Below, piece after piece: positions 50,101 to 53,585 of a stretch of 64,000 nucleotides of DNA (position 1 is its first letter; each line of letters begins with the position of its first letter). A program made the position numbers and the translations under genes. The stretch comes from Wuchereria bancrofti. Taxonomy: Eukaryota; Nematoda; Chromadorea; Rhabditida; Onchocercidae. The notes below the pieces were generated by a model that saw only the letters and a program-made list of their open reading frames with translations, made no database searches and had not been told where the DNA came from. Location: positions 1,175,550-1,239,549 of the forward strand of contig SSBO01000014.1 in NCBI GenBank assembly GCA_005281725.1. The letters run 5' to 3'.

Positions 50101-51508
50101 TGAGTTAATGAATTAGGTATAGTAAATTAATGAAAGAACTAAAAATAAGAATTGAAAATAGGAATTTAAAAGAAATACCTTGTAGTGTTCAGAATGATTA
50201 CGTCGAAGTAACACAGTAGCATCTTTGAGATCTGTCCGATATTGAGCATCCGTACTGTCTGATGGAAATAATGCTGCTAGAAAAATTAAATTATAAATTT
50301 CTAATTGTAATTTAAATTTAAATTTTATAAGCAATTGATTGATTATACAAATATGAAATACACGATTGAAATATATTAAAAAAACTGTGATAAATGATAT
50401 TTTAATATATGATAATAATTTACATTTTATATGATTTTTTTCCTTTGTCATTTTTATTTTGTCAAACATAAAATAATTACAAAAAGTTTAATTAAATTTT
50501 TTTATCTGTGAAAATTTGGAATTTTTAAAATTAGCTGCATAAATTTCCTCAGTAAAATCTAAGAATTTGAAAGTAAAATGTCAAAAATTTTCAATTTCTT
50601 GCAAGTAAATAAAACGTCAATAAAATTTCAAATTTCAAAAAAAAAAAGAAACAAAATTTTATTTAATAGAAATTTGAAAATTTTACATAGAAAAAAAAAA
50701 CATTGTTTAGCAGATATTTGAAAATTTTAAATTAAATGTCGAAAAATTCTTTCTTTTTTCTTCAATCCCTATAAATGAATAAACAAAATAAGCAGTAAGT
50801 ATTAATTTATATTTTTCGTAAAAAGAATGAAATTTTTAAAATGAGCAAAAATTATTTAATTTATAGTGTATATAATTGATAAAAGATAAAGCGGGGGTGG
50901 ATGAGAGGGAGAGGTATTAAATTTTTTTTTTTTATTTGAATTAGTTAATTGATCTAAAAAAAAAGCATACGTATGGCAGATGGCGGTAATTGCTAACAGT
51001 TGCGCAAATTTTCCCCATTATTTTCTTCTTTTTTTAATTGTTTATTTTCTATATAAATGATTAAAGTAAAAGAAAAAAGAAAGAAAATTGTGTTCATTAT
51101 TAAATGACAGAAAGAATTATTTCTTTTTTTATTTTTTGAAATTTGAAATAAAGAAAGAATGAAAATAAATGAATGAAATTGTAATTGTAATTTAAAAAAT
51201 GGCATATTAATGCTAGAATTTAACTGATTTGCATAAAATATAATAAATGAATTCATTAACAAATTAATGTAAAATAAAATTTAAATGTAATGCGGAATAT
51301 ATGAAATAGCTGAAAGTACAATTTTGAAAAAATGATAAAAATTAAAAGATGAAATTTTGAAATTTCAAATTTAAATACCAATAATTCGTTGAGTAACATA
51401 TTGAAGTTTCATAGCTGATGTTGAAGCAATTTTTGCTTTGGCTGATATTATTTGATTGCTTGAGCTAGGCATTGATGTTTCTTCTTCCATTGCTAACATT
51501 GATGGCTT
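3901..51508 (-). CDS. tns: Tensin, 23 exons joined, 3' end missing (partial)
   Basis: Joined exon blocks on the minus strand, 51379-51508 down to 3901-3962, give 3367 nt (1122 codons plus 1 nt) with no internal stop. All introns are GT-AG and all junctions keep phase. Residue numbers count from the first codon of the first exon. Seen: YVTQRII then FP near 37-48, FNLSKK 78-83, GWPEELAPPLD 97-107, HCKGGCSR 131-138, AAYMHY 144-149, GQPSHKRYVKYFSSLL around 176-191, C2 signature LPLRGDILVKC and FFRCQFNTC within 248-281, and AVIEFIF ending the C2 domain. Known of the family: tensins link integrin-bound actin to signalling at focal adhesions. They have an N-terminal PTEN-like phosphatase plus C2 and C-terminal SH2 plus PTB domains. 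Inferred: SH2 and PTB lie off the left edge. Auxilin/GAK and PTEN share the fold, but the AAYMHY and GQPS.KRY..YFS.LL stretches are tensin-type. The start is uncertain: Met4 or Met7 of the first exon could initiate. Confidence 0.93.
4219..4367 (-). CDS. tns: Tensin exon 22: middle region
   Basis: 149 nt, phase 0 in, ends with 2 nt. Donor GTTATC. Acceptor ends TTTAAG, a rare AAG. Residues 1053-1101 include DWSLAPSSNRAATPTFPVRR, PQPYHPLLFEGAKDVIPP. Pro-rich. The coding reading is supported by richer G+C, an open frame and matching phases on both sides. Confidence 0.87.
4453..4765. repeat. About 118-bp tandem array in intron 21
   Basis: Two full units and a partial third, each with ttaatttctttctttt, a T run and gtttagtaatatttaaag, the first two ending gtgcacttgcagaatttgc. 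Starts near 4453, 4576 and 4694. A decayed relative is at about 4980-5040. Fills much of the 1.17-kb intron between exons 21 and 22. Confidence 0.85.
4775..5260. repeat. Diverged duplicate pair (4775-4890 and 5138-5260)
   Basis: Both copies contain caatatgagtg, atttagtgc, gcatgcaaa, a gcacttgcaaa.tttgca block and aaattgataaattccgcttca-like sequence, spaced about 365 bp. The second copy carries the perfect palindrome ttgcaaatttgcaa at 5198-5211. Noncoding. Confidence 0.75.
5540..5683 (-). CDS. tns: Tensin exon 21: middle region
   Basis: 144 nt, 48 codons, phase 0 in and out. Acceptor TTATAG, donor GTAATT. Residues 1005-1052 include VELNSSTNSMKSILKKRDVQ and SSSPLINRTPSNSTE. Ser/Asn/Thr-rich. 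Separated from exon 20 by a 5.0-kb intron. Confidence 0.88.
5684..7439. other. Intron 20, left part, no feature seen
   Basis: Plain AT-rich intronic DNA with long A and T runs. A short duplication ttcttacaggaaaa occurs near 5900-5945. No exon with matched phase was found. Confidence 0.7.
7440..7560. other. Compositional island in intron 20
   Basis: A segment distinctly richer in G+C than its surroundings, centred on gaccgagatatcgcggtacc. On the minus strand one frame reads LPGEGTAISRSDHFVY and FIPLFPK. A different minus frame allows a 24-nt micro-exon (7492-7515) with AACAG before it and GTACCG after it, phase 0-0, between exons 20 and 21. Neither reading is proven. No tRNA or snRNA recognised. 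Confidence 0.35.
7621..7767. repeat. 30-bp tandem array
   Basis: Five units beginning 7621, 7651, 7681, 7711 and 7741. Unit core atcggtaatttaacatttta then ataattttca. No unique spacers, so not a CRISPR array. Confidence 0.93.
7768..8439. other. Intron 20, middle part
   Basis: AT-rich intronic sequence with aaacaaaacaaaa runs near 8090-8115 and a CT microsatellite at about 8165-8194. No exon seen. Confidence 0.7.
8440..9475. repeat. AAC-type minisatellite with 78-bp and 90-bp higher-order units
   Basis: About 1 kb built from AAC, AAT, AGC and AGT triplets. A higher-order unit starting (a/g)ggaacaatgacggtagt recurs at 8785, 8863, 8941, 9019, 9100 and 9175 (steps 78, 78, 78, 81, 75). A second unit recurs at 9241, 9331 and 9421 (90 bp). 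All steps are multiples of three, so Thr-rich (plus) and Val- or Leu-rich (minus) frames stay open for hundreds of codons. The lack of splice context, pure triplet composition and position inside an intron argue for noncoding repeat DNA. Confidence 0.92.
9476..10696. other. Intron 20, right part, no feature seen
   Basis: AT-rich sequence with A/T homopolymers up to about 20 bases (for example 10162-10180). No exon, RNA gene or long repeat recognised. Confidence 0.7.
10697..10804 (-). CDS. tns: Tensin exon 20: middle region
   Basis: 108 nt, 36 codons, phase 0 in and out. Acceptor TTCTAG, donor GTAAGT. Residues 969-1004 include SQYQRERNQINRGDSIEH, DFDDNEFSHLKNIIK. Symmetric, so skippable without frame loss. 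No domain recognised. Confidence 0.9.
10805..11150. other. Intron 19, no feature seen
   Basis: 346-bp intron between exons 19 and 20, rich in aaaattatca and aaatttat words. Nothing else recognised. Confidence 0.8.
11151..11265 (-). CDS. tns: Tensin exon 19: proline/arginine/serine-rich segment
   Basis: 115 nt, starts by completing Lys930, ends phase 0. Acceptor TTTTAG, donor GTAAGT. Residues 931-968 contain HKPPTPPLRPRSQSPSSSP and YLRRCRIRTPFQE. PPTPPLRPR is a candidate SH3 ligand, and RSQSPSSSP carries Ser-Pro phosphosite motifs (inference). Confidence 0.92.
11480..12412. repeat. About 140-bp tandem array next to exon 18
   Basis: Clear units of 139-144 bp from about 11880 to 12400, each with taaaagtaaaatttctaaat, tacttacagtcaaactaag and cataacttacaattaaaa-like blocks. 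Decayed copies reach back to about 11480. The plus-strand hexamer acttac, which is GTAAGT on the gene strand, occurs at 11991, 12045, 12134, 12189, 12274 and 12328. The real exon 18 donor is the same hexamer at 12413-12418. Confidence 0.88.
12419..12663 (-). CDS. tns: Tensin exon 18: charged, Asn/Asp-rich segment
   Basis: 245 nt, phase 0 in, ends with 2 nt. Acceptor TTACAG, donor GTAAGT. Residues 849-929 include ELKHVNDDKQITRENNERTY, IDPLIEYRIEEERLQNVRSP and DNDDDNRINDEM, ending NSSALPP. The EYRIEEERLQ part may continue the helix of exon 17. Its donor is followed by an array carrying six further copies of the same GTAAGT hexamer. Confidence 0.92.
12664..13239. other. Intron 17, right of exon 18, no feature seen
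   Basis: T-rich intronic sequence with a ttatttattttcattta-type simple repeat at 12680-12870. Reads as a Phe/Leu/Tyr-rich frame on the plus strand but with no sign of a gene. Confidence 0.7.
13240..14090. repeat. 265-bp higher-order array rich in ATCGAT
   Basis: A roughly 44-54-bp subunit (tgatcgatgaatttgtgcaa with variants) is arranged into a 265-bp higher-order unit. The marker taatgtgttt recurs at 13341, 13606 and 13871, exactly 265 bp apart. The palindromes atcgat and tgatcgatga recur throughout. It fills most of the intron between exons 17 and 18. Confidence 0.92.
14174..14339 (-). CDS. tns: Tensin exon 17: charged helical segment
   Basis: 166 nt, starts by completing Arg793, ends phase 0. 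Acceptor TTACAG. Donor GTTTTT inside a T run (weak). Residues 794-848 end in ENADDWLKFQLKKLKAKR, NNPEMLRRKRQEKLLLE, a Lys/Arg/Glu-rich helix. With the next exon (ELKHV) it resembles the RRK.QE..LL.EL segment that I recall from the middle of tensin proteins (recall, not checked). Confidence 0.91.
14340..14760. other. Intron 16, no feature seen
   Basis: 421-bp intron of A/T runs with two aatattataattaaaaaag-like stretches. Nothing recognised. Confidence 0.75.
14761..14889 (-). CDS. tns: Tensin exon 16: middle region
   Basis: 129 nt, starts by completing Gln750, ends with 2 nt. Acceptor TTTTAG, donor GTAAAT. Residues 751-792 include FDEYFLSSKPTISLNNI and REAFRMRNCRSATSAPFYR. Codon composition is clearly richer in G+C (TCG, CGG, CGC, CCG) than the flanks. 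Confidence 0.9.
14890..16585. other. Intron 15, no feature seen
   Basis: 1.7-kb AT-rich intron with homopolymers. No exon, RNA gene or sizeable repeat found. Confidence 0.75.
16586..16703 (-). CDS. tns: Tensin exon 15: threonine-rich segment, acceptor uncertain
   Basis: 118 nt with the acceptor AATAACAG, the only AG found that accepts the 1-nt overhang of exon 14. Donor GTAAGT. Residues 712-749 start AATTTITTTTTTTT, encoded by an ACA/CAA microsatellite, then SDAVAKMNESNLKSNEMSG. The frame stays open further upstream to about 16746, where another AG (TTTGAG) exists. Using it would shift the frame relative to exon 14 unless exon 14 used a different donor. The start of this exon is therefore the least certain junction. 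Confidence 0.68.
16748..17190. repeat. 43-bp array that makes up intron 14
   Basis: About ten units of 43 bp, core tcaaattcattcttatcact then tttcctatttaga and aattaatta. Successive units start at 16788, 16831 and so on. The array starts directly at the exon 14 donor and ends about 45 bp from the exon 15 acceptor, so it forms about 90% of the 488-bp intron. Confidence 0.94.
17192..17286 (-). CDS. tns: Tensin exon 14: middle region
   Basis: 95 nt, starts by completing Asn679, ends with 1 nt. Acceptor TTTTAG, donor GTAAAA. Residues 680-710 read SDLDDLCDPDFYLTYTPQTI and then APIRNN. Its donor runs directly into the 43-bp array that fills the following intron. Confidence 0.86.
17508..17660. repeat. 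42-bp tandem array in intron 13
   Basis: Three units, core gaaaaataatggaacatgaa then atgaaatatttatttt, with starts at 17579 and 17621 and an older copy near 17508. The rest of the 400-bp intron (17287-17686) holds A-rich sequence only. Confidence 0.85.
17687..17769 (-). CDS. tns: Tensin exon 13: basic segment
   Basis: 83 nt, phase 0 in, ends with 2 nt. Acceptor CAATAG, donor GTATGT. Residues 652-678 include IVEQAKHVPKRRKTRYDSYK. The KRRK patch is strongly basic. Joins to the next exon through an Asn codon. Confidence 0.87.
17770..18136. other. Intron 12, no feature seen
   Basis: 367-bp AT-rich intron. Nothing recognised. Confidence 0.75.
18137..18298 (-). CDS. tns: Tensin exon 12: middle region
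   Basis: 162 nt, exactly 54 codons, phase 0 in and out. Acceptor TTTTAG, donor GTACGT. Residues 598-651 include ITNGIFFGENSKITDMSV, TPTDFNRTGNGP and LNYPVNDEEKPV. Because it is symmetric (0-0) it could be skipped without breaking the frame. No domain recognised. Confidence 0.88.
18299..20507. other. Intron 11, right part, no feature seen
   Basis: AT-rich intronic sequence with long T and A runs near 18950-19130 and 19330-19600. Short Phe/Lys-rich open frames on both strands reflect homopolymers, not genes. Confidence 0.7.
20508..20860. repeat. About 68-bp tandem array beside exon 11
   Basis: Five units with ttacaaattattatcactg, tattaatttaacattttatc and an A-rich end. Markers at about 20531, 20601, 20670, 20737 and 20824. 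The last step is longer because of a short insertion of ttttatttttttataa type. Abuts the donor of exon 11. Confidence 0.87.
20866..21085 (-). CDS. tns: Tensin exon 11: middle region
   Basis: 220 nt, starts by completing Arg524, ends phase 0. Residues 525-597 contain YDPASKCFSYVPARALSEHF, TAPRKPQRLKIEE and LPETPKWEDDIEK. The acceptor ends AAAG rather than CAG or TAG, which is rare. No other AG keeps both the frame and the Arg codon, so it is retained. A 68-bp array adjoins its 3' side as read on the plus strand before 20866. Confidence 0.87.
21086..22829. other. Intron 10 with decayed repeats
   Basis: Contains a T/A-rich low-complexity stretch with tattattatt runs (21420-21520). A diverged repeat family is marked by gaaattatttgaaata at about 21955, 22037, 22155 and 22277. 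A cleaner 114-bp duplication is marked by ttacaattaattgttttta at about 22341 and 22455. No exon recognised. Confidence 0.7.
22830..22976 (-). CDS. tns: Tensin exon 10: middle region
   Basis: 147 nt, starts by completing Arg475, ends with 2 nt. Acceptor ATTTAG, donor GTAAAA. Residues 476-523 include NDQVITRAHSVLP, VRSNLSVRSGSP and GIEPDLVAKD. Arg/Ser-rich with several possible phosphosites. No domain recognised. Markedly less AT-rich than its introns. Confidence 0.88.
23396..23559. other. Assembly gap (164 N)
   Basis: Run of N between tatattcc and a long A run, inside intron 9. Unlike most other gaps here, no duplicated flank was seen. Sequence content is unknown. Confidence 0.98.
23745..24155. 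repeat. 104-bp tandem array with an 18-bp palindrome per unit
   Basis: Four units. The marker agcatctatgg occurs at 23827, 23931, 24035 and 24139, 104 bp apart. Three units hold the perfect palindrome taattagcatgctaatta. In the first unit one base (catgctgattag) breaks it. Lies in intron 9, about 50 bp from the donor of exon 9. Confidence 0.93.
24202..24302 (-). CDS. tns: Tensin exon 9: proline-rich linker
   Basis: 101 nt, phase 0 in, ends with 2 nt. Acceptor TTACAG, donor GTAAAT. Residues 442-474 begin EKSGIPPLPPPKPRINLEER. The PPLPPPKPR stretch is a plausible SH3-binding ligand (inference). A 104-bp tandem array begins just beyond its donor. Confidence 0.88.
24303..26479. other. Intron 8, first part, no feature seen
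   Basis: AT-rich intronic sequence following exon 9 on the plus strand. Many A/T runs. No exon or RNA gene recognised. Confidence 0.7.
26480..27000. repeat. GATAAT-rich repeat with a 289-bp duplication
   Basis: Short words ctagttgataa and gataataat recur throughout. A longer block starting ctagttgataatgataataa recurs at 26505 and 26794 (289 bp apart) and runs on for about 95 bp with few changes. Noncoding. Confidence 0.82.
27001..28784. other. Intron 8, no feature seen
   Basis: AT-rich intronic sequence with A and T runs. A weak repeated ttctgataacaaacaacaat occurs near 27190 and 27295. Nothing else recognised. Confidence 0.7.
28785..29190. repeat. Roughly 70-bp GATAA/TTATC tandem array
   Basis: About six units with acccttatcatttgcaa, tattgtctttattataa, gataatgataataatcagt and attcttatctaatt. 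Unit length varies from about 55 to 75 bp. It creates short Tyr/Ile-rich open frames that are not credible genes. Confidence 0.85.
29191..30050. other. Intron 8, no feature seen
   Basis: AT-rich sequence with a short cattatcattcattatcat run at 29690-29715. No exon found. Confidence 0.7.
30150..30545. repeat. 62-bp minisatellite, each unit with a short hairpin
   Basis: Seven units, ccactaatattaatacaggt then ggtaaacaagtaccactaac and a variable agt/aat tail. Starts at 30151, 30213, 30275, 30335, 30397, 30459 and 30521 (62 bp, one unit 60). The stretch gtggtaaacaagtaccac is a 6-bp inverted repeat around 6 bases. The 62-bp step is not a multiple of three, so frames shift from unit to unit. Confidence 0.94.
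30546..30930. repeat. Related, more diverged GTACCACT repeat
   Basis: Continues the previous array with units around caagtaccactagctgtaat, ggtaccgctaataat and aaaaggtaataaa. Lengths are irregular. One unit carries gtggcgccgc, unusually G+C-rich for this window. Confidence 0.85.
31060..31485. repeat. 79-bp tandem array
   Basis: Unit has actagtacaatagcaaaagt and acaagtaataataatagtag. The marker acaagtaataat recurs at 31171, 31250, 31329 and 31408, exactly 79 bp apart. Each unit has the 10-bp palindrome gtactagtac. Edges decay into agtaat triplets. Confidence 0.93.
31560..34699. other. Intron 8, no feature seen
   Basis: About 3.1 kb of AT-rich intronic DNA with a gagaga run near 31760-31800. 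No exon, RNA gene or mobile element recognised. Confidence 0.7.
34700..35011. repeat. 154-bp direct duplication around NNNN
   Basis: 34700-34853 and 34858-35011 read the same base for base, separated by four N at 34854-34857. Most simply an assembly join at which the two sides of an unclosed gap overlap but were not merged. Confidence 0.93.
35045..35470. repeat. About 207-bp diverged tandem duplication
   Basis: Two copies marked by acagaaacttta at 35070 and 35277, both continuing through cacataaatttttatataaa-like sequence and actatctgaatttcaattaa. They differ at many positions, so this is an old real duplication, unlike the N-flanked ones. Ends about 170 bp before exon 8. Confidence 0.85.
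35645..35760 (-). CDS. tns: Tensin exon 8: linker
   Basis: 116 nt, starts by completing Asp403, ends phase 0. Acceptor TTTCAG, donor GTTTTT (weak). Residues 404-441 include RSELSAADCLNGAAYVEIH and STDSGLGSDSANITK. It stands alone between a 4.6-kb and an 11.3-kb intron, so support rests on the open frame, matching phases and composition richer in G+C than its surroundings. No domain recognised. Confidence 0.85.
35761..39000. other. Intron 7, first part, no feature seen
   Basis: AT-rich intronic sequence. A single N at 38642 sits in an A run. Purine-rich tracts (gaagaggaag, gagagaaaga) lie at 38650-38900. A Lys-rich frame at 36926-37138 looks accidental. No phase-matched exon found. Confidence 0.7.
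39001..39484. repeat. About 236-bp duplication around 11 N, copies not identical
   Basis: 39001-39236 and 39248-39484 are near-identical but differ by at least a substitution and an indel in the T/C tract (ttcttttttttaatc against ttcatttttttaatc, and cttcttttctc against cttctctttctc). The 11 N at 39237-39247 separate them. Two haplotypes placed in tandem fits best. Confidence 0.88.
39485..40330. other. Intron 7, last part, no feature seen
   Basis: A-rich intronic sequence between the duplicated block and exon 7. Nothing recognised. Confidence 0.7.
40331..40624 (-). CDS. tns: Tensin exon 7: last C2 strand, then Asn/Asp and Glu-rich linker
   Basis: 294 nt, starts by completing Asp305, ends with 1 nt. 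Acceptor TTGCAG, donor GTAGGT. The first 15 residues (SEVNSQAVIEFIF) are the final C2 strand. Then the protein becomes low-complexity: NSKNDSSNNDDNGSNNND, a short ordered-looking segment (SSSIIRKSIADNSRADSYENF), and an acidic tail made of six consecutive Glu, EAEVEVEVEE and more Glu. The tail is encoded by GAA/GTA microsatellite DNA. A second GT four bases after the chosen donor would break phase with the next exon, so it was not used. Confidence 0.9.
40625..41770. other. Intron 6, no feature seen
   Basis: 1146-bp AT-rich intron, ending in a taattaattaattaatt run near 41735. No exon or RNA gene recognised. Confidence 0.75.
41771..41979 (-). CDS. tns: Tensin exon 6: C2 domain core
   Basis: 209 nt, starts by completing Lys235, ends with 1 nt. 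Acceptor TTATAG, donor GTAAAT. Residues 236-304 include LPLRGDILVKCFQR, ALFFRCQFNTCTF and LRFYREELDNIFN. They follow the tensin C2 order: LLKGDILLKC, VIFRVQFHTC, then the F..E.LD.AF.D helix. In PTEN-type proteins the C2 domain packs against the phosphatase domain and contacts membranes. Confidence 0.94.
42001..42611. repeat. 160-169-bp tandem array with a single N
   Basis: Markers caaattttatca at 42009, 42168, 42335 and 42504. The first copies differ from each other. The last two (42275-42442 and 42444-42611) appear identical and are separated by one N at 42443. So a real local repeat exists, and the last copy may be either a true unit or an assembly duplicate. Confidence 0.85.
42692..42847 (-). 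CDS. tns: Tensin exon 5: phosphatase to C2 junction
   Basis: 156 nt, starts by completing Arg183, ends with 2 nt. Acceptor TTTTAG, donor GTATGG. Residues 184-234 run from YVKYFSSLLCG through YLHNIILTNF to FKIYERMQPVHTTSL. These match the tensin linker helix and the first C2 strands (YF.GLLSG, LFLH.V.M.G.P.F, F.IY..MQPVYTS). The family's Gly/Cys-rich loop between these strands is shorter here (NRNVLFKI). Confidence 0.94.
42848..44705. other. Intron 4, no feature seen
   Basis: 1.86-kb AT-rich intron. A loose repeat of aattaaaaatagaaat and atatttc words occurs at 42900-43130. Short Phe/Lys-rich open frames near 44135-44368 are homopolymer artefacts. Confidence 0.72.
44706..44789 (-). CDS. tns: Tensin exon 4: end of phosphatase domain
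   Basis: 84 nt, starts by completing Asn155, ends with 2 nt. Acceptor TTTTAG, donor GTTTTT (weak). Residues 156-182 contain ENRFALQQFSEYYL and GPNGQPSHK, matching the tensin helix that follows the active site (family pattern DRFA...F..DK...GQPS..R) up to the KRYV junction. Confidence 0.93.
44790..45578. other. Intron 3, no feature seen
   Basis: 789-bp AT-rich intron. Nothing recognised. Confidence 0.75.
45579..45814 (-). CDS. tns: Tensin exon 3: phosphatase active-site exon
   Basis: 236 nt, phase 0 in, ends with 2 nt. Acceptor TTTCAG, donor GTTAGT. Residues 77-154 hold GWPEELAPPLD (97-107), CSICKLLENWL (110-120) and the phosphatase loop HCKGGCSR (131-138), then AAIVIAAYMHY. The loop fits the H-C-x5-R signature, with nucleophile Cys132 and phosphate-binding Arg138 both present. 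Known: vertebrate tensin-1 has Asn in place of the Cys, whereas tensin-2 keeps Cys. So this protein is not excluded from catalysis by its loop. Odd: a second Cys (136) sits in the loop where PTEN and tensin-2 have Lys, and Ala replaces the usual residues just after the Arg. Confidence 0.95.
45945..47267. repeat. Duplication around one N, second copy lacks about 200 bp
   Basis: 45945-46702 and 46704-47267 are near-identical direct copies separated by a single N at 46703. The second copy lacks a block of about 200 bp that the first has between gaaaaaattcaa (about 46110) and atagataagtg (about 46322). It also has small differences (aaaatact against aaagtact, ataggttttt against ataggctttt). This is what a heterozygous indel would look like if both haplotypes were kept. 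Confidence 0.9.
47317..49199. repeat. About 940-bp direct duplication around one N
   Basis: 47317-48256 and 48258-49199, from the T run before caatctaaaagaacaaaatg to aatgaaataagtcgatg, read the same, with one N at 48257. Both lie in intron 2 and contain no exon. Confidence 0.92.
49200..50178. other. Intron 2, remainder, no feature seen
   Basis: AT-rich intronic sequence. Nothing recognised. Confidence 0.72.
50179..50276 (-). CDS. tns: Tensin exon 2: phosphatase domain
   Basis: 98 nt, begins by completing an Ala codon and ends phase 0. Acceptor TTCTAG, donor GTATTT. Residues 45-76 contain FPSDSTDAQYRTDLKD and LRRNHSEHYK. These align with the tensin stretch that precedes the FNLS strand (FPS...YR.NL.....L...H..HY). 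Joins without a gap to the next exon, whose start reads IFNLSKK. Confidence 0.92.
50277..51378. other. Intron 1, no feature seen
   Basis: 1.1-kb AT-rich intron with one short G-rich patch (gcgggggtggatgagaggga near 50891). No exon recognised. Confidence 0.72.
51379..51508 (-). CDS. tns: Tensin exon 1 of those found: start of phosphatase domain
   Basis: 130 nt, phase 0 in, ends with 1 nt. Acceptor TTTTAG, donor GTATTT. Encodes residues 1-43 and ends in MKLQYVTQRII, the strand that opens the PTEN-like domain in tensins (family pattern Y-V-T-E-R-I-I). The first 30 residues are Ser/Ala/Glu-rich and not conserved. Met4 (about 51497-51499) and Met7 are possible initiators, which would make this the first coding exon. 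A good acceptor directly before it says at least one more 5' exon, coding or leader, lies upstream. Confidence 0.88.
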
Positions 51509-53585
51509 CTAAAATTAAAATTTAATCAATTAATTTAATTAATTCGTTTATTTAAAAAAAAAAAAGATTTCAAATTATTCTGATGAAAAATGAAAAAGTA
51601 AATTATAATTCTCATTTATTCCTTCTATTTTATTATGAATAAAGTAAAGGATAAAATATTGAATTGAATTATTTGCAAATTAATTCATTCAAATAGATGG
51701 GCAATTTTAATGAACAATTTAAACAATTCATTTAAAATTAATTATACGATCTAATTTAAAATATTAAAACTCCCTTACTTTTTGAAAAATTTTCTAAATT
51801 TCGTCAGTTGTAATAAATTGCTTACTCTCTTCATGGCAAAATCTTTTCATCTTTACTTCTCTACAAATTTTATAAATTTAAAATTACTATTTTCTCAATT
51901 ATTTTATCACGAAAAAAGAAGAGGAAAACTAATCTTTCCAATCTTTTTTTAAAAAAAAATTGAAATATTACTTTTTTCATGTTTGTTTTAACTTTTAACT
52001 TTAATTTCTAATCATGTTTTAGTTAAAAAATTTAAAAAAATTTATTATTATATGTCAATTATGAGAATACAAATTAATCCTTACTAAATACAATATCTTT
52101 ACTAAATATTTGCTGTTAAAACTTTCCAAATTTCATTAGTATTAAAAAAAGAAGAAAAAAGTTTTNNNNNNNNNNNNNNNNNNNNNTTTAGTTAAAAAAT
52201 TTAAAAAAATTTATTATTATATGTCAATTATGAGAATACAAATTAATCCTTACTAAATACAATATCTTTACTAAATATTTGCTGTTAAAACTTTCCAAAT
52301 TTCATTAGTATTAAAAAAAGAAGAAAAAAGTTTTAATAATTTCAATGAAAATTAAAATTAGCACATTTTATTTTTGCTTCGAAAAAATTGAACTAATCAA
52401 CAAATGATCAATAAATGATTGTATTTAGTAAGGAGTAAATTAATTAATTATATAAAATATCTAAGTACTTTCGTTTTTACTTTTTTTCCTCTGAAACAAA
52501 TTGTAACTTAATAAGATATTAATAAAGAAATACGACAAATATCAGAAATGAATTAAATAATTGAAATGAAATTGATAATAAGGATTAGTTCCGATAATAT
52601 TGGATAAATTTGAAATAATCATTAAAAGATAAGAGTGGATGGATGATGAGTTGAAGTGTAAGTTGCAAATGAATAGATTACAACTTCTATCCTTTTCCCA
52701 AGTAATTTAAAAATCTTAAAGAAGCAACTGTTCAATTATTGTTTGCCTCATTCTATTCATTCAATGATAGCGTATTTATCAGAATATTTCTTATCATCGA
52801 TATCATCTCATATTGATGAAATTTCGGCATCACAAATAACACTGATAAAATTAATAATTAATAAATTTTTTTTGCAAAAAAAAATAATAATCGAAAAAAT
52901 ATTATTCTATAATTTAGGAAACAATATCAATACAAATTCAACTTATTTTATAATTTTTTTTTTTTTTTTGTTTTTATAATTTAAAAAAGTTTAAAATTTT
53001 AAATTGTTTCAAGAATTATAGAAGAAAAAAGAAAACAAAACAAAATCAAAAATGATTCAATGAAAACTTTTATGATCTAAAAAAAAAAAAAATTATGATT
53101 GTAATAATAATAATTAAAGAAATTAGGACATAATGCGACAAAATTTAAATTTTTGCTTTTTTTTCTTATCAAATAATAAATTAAAGTTTTTTTAAAAATA
53201 AATTAAATAATAAATTTTATGTATGAATACAGTGATAATTAAAGAAATACAATATTTAATTAAATACCTTTTTGTTTACAAAAAGAAAGCTTTAAAATTC
53301 TTTTTATAAAATTAAATTTTTTTAGCTTTAACTGAATTCTTCAAATTTCAGCGCTTTAAAATATAAGGAAAAAAAAGAAAGAAAAATGTTTCAGATGAAT
53401 TATTTATAGCAAACGGAATTGAAAAATAATACAAAGTAAAGTGCTTTCATGCACAATGATAAACATTATCAGTACTTTACTTACTTACATTTACTTTCAT
53501 ATAATAAGTAAAAATTATCATTTTTTTCCATTCATTCATTTTTTTCGGCTTTTTTTGTGAATTTTAAAATAGTTTTAAGAAAGAA
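51509..53585. other. Upstream of first coding exon found, with a 148-bp duplication
   Basis: AT-rich DNA. 52018-52165 and 52187-52334 appear identical and flank 21 N (52166-52186), an assembly-type duplication. No exon with the required phase (ending phase 0) was found, so this may be a 5' intron. Confidence 0.75.
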
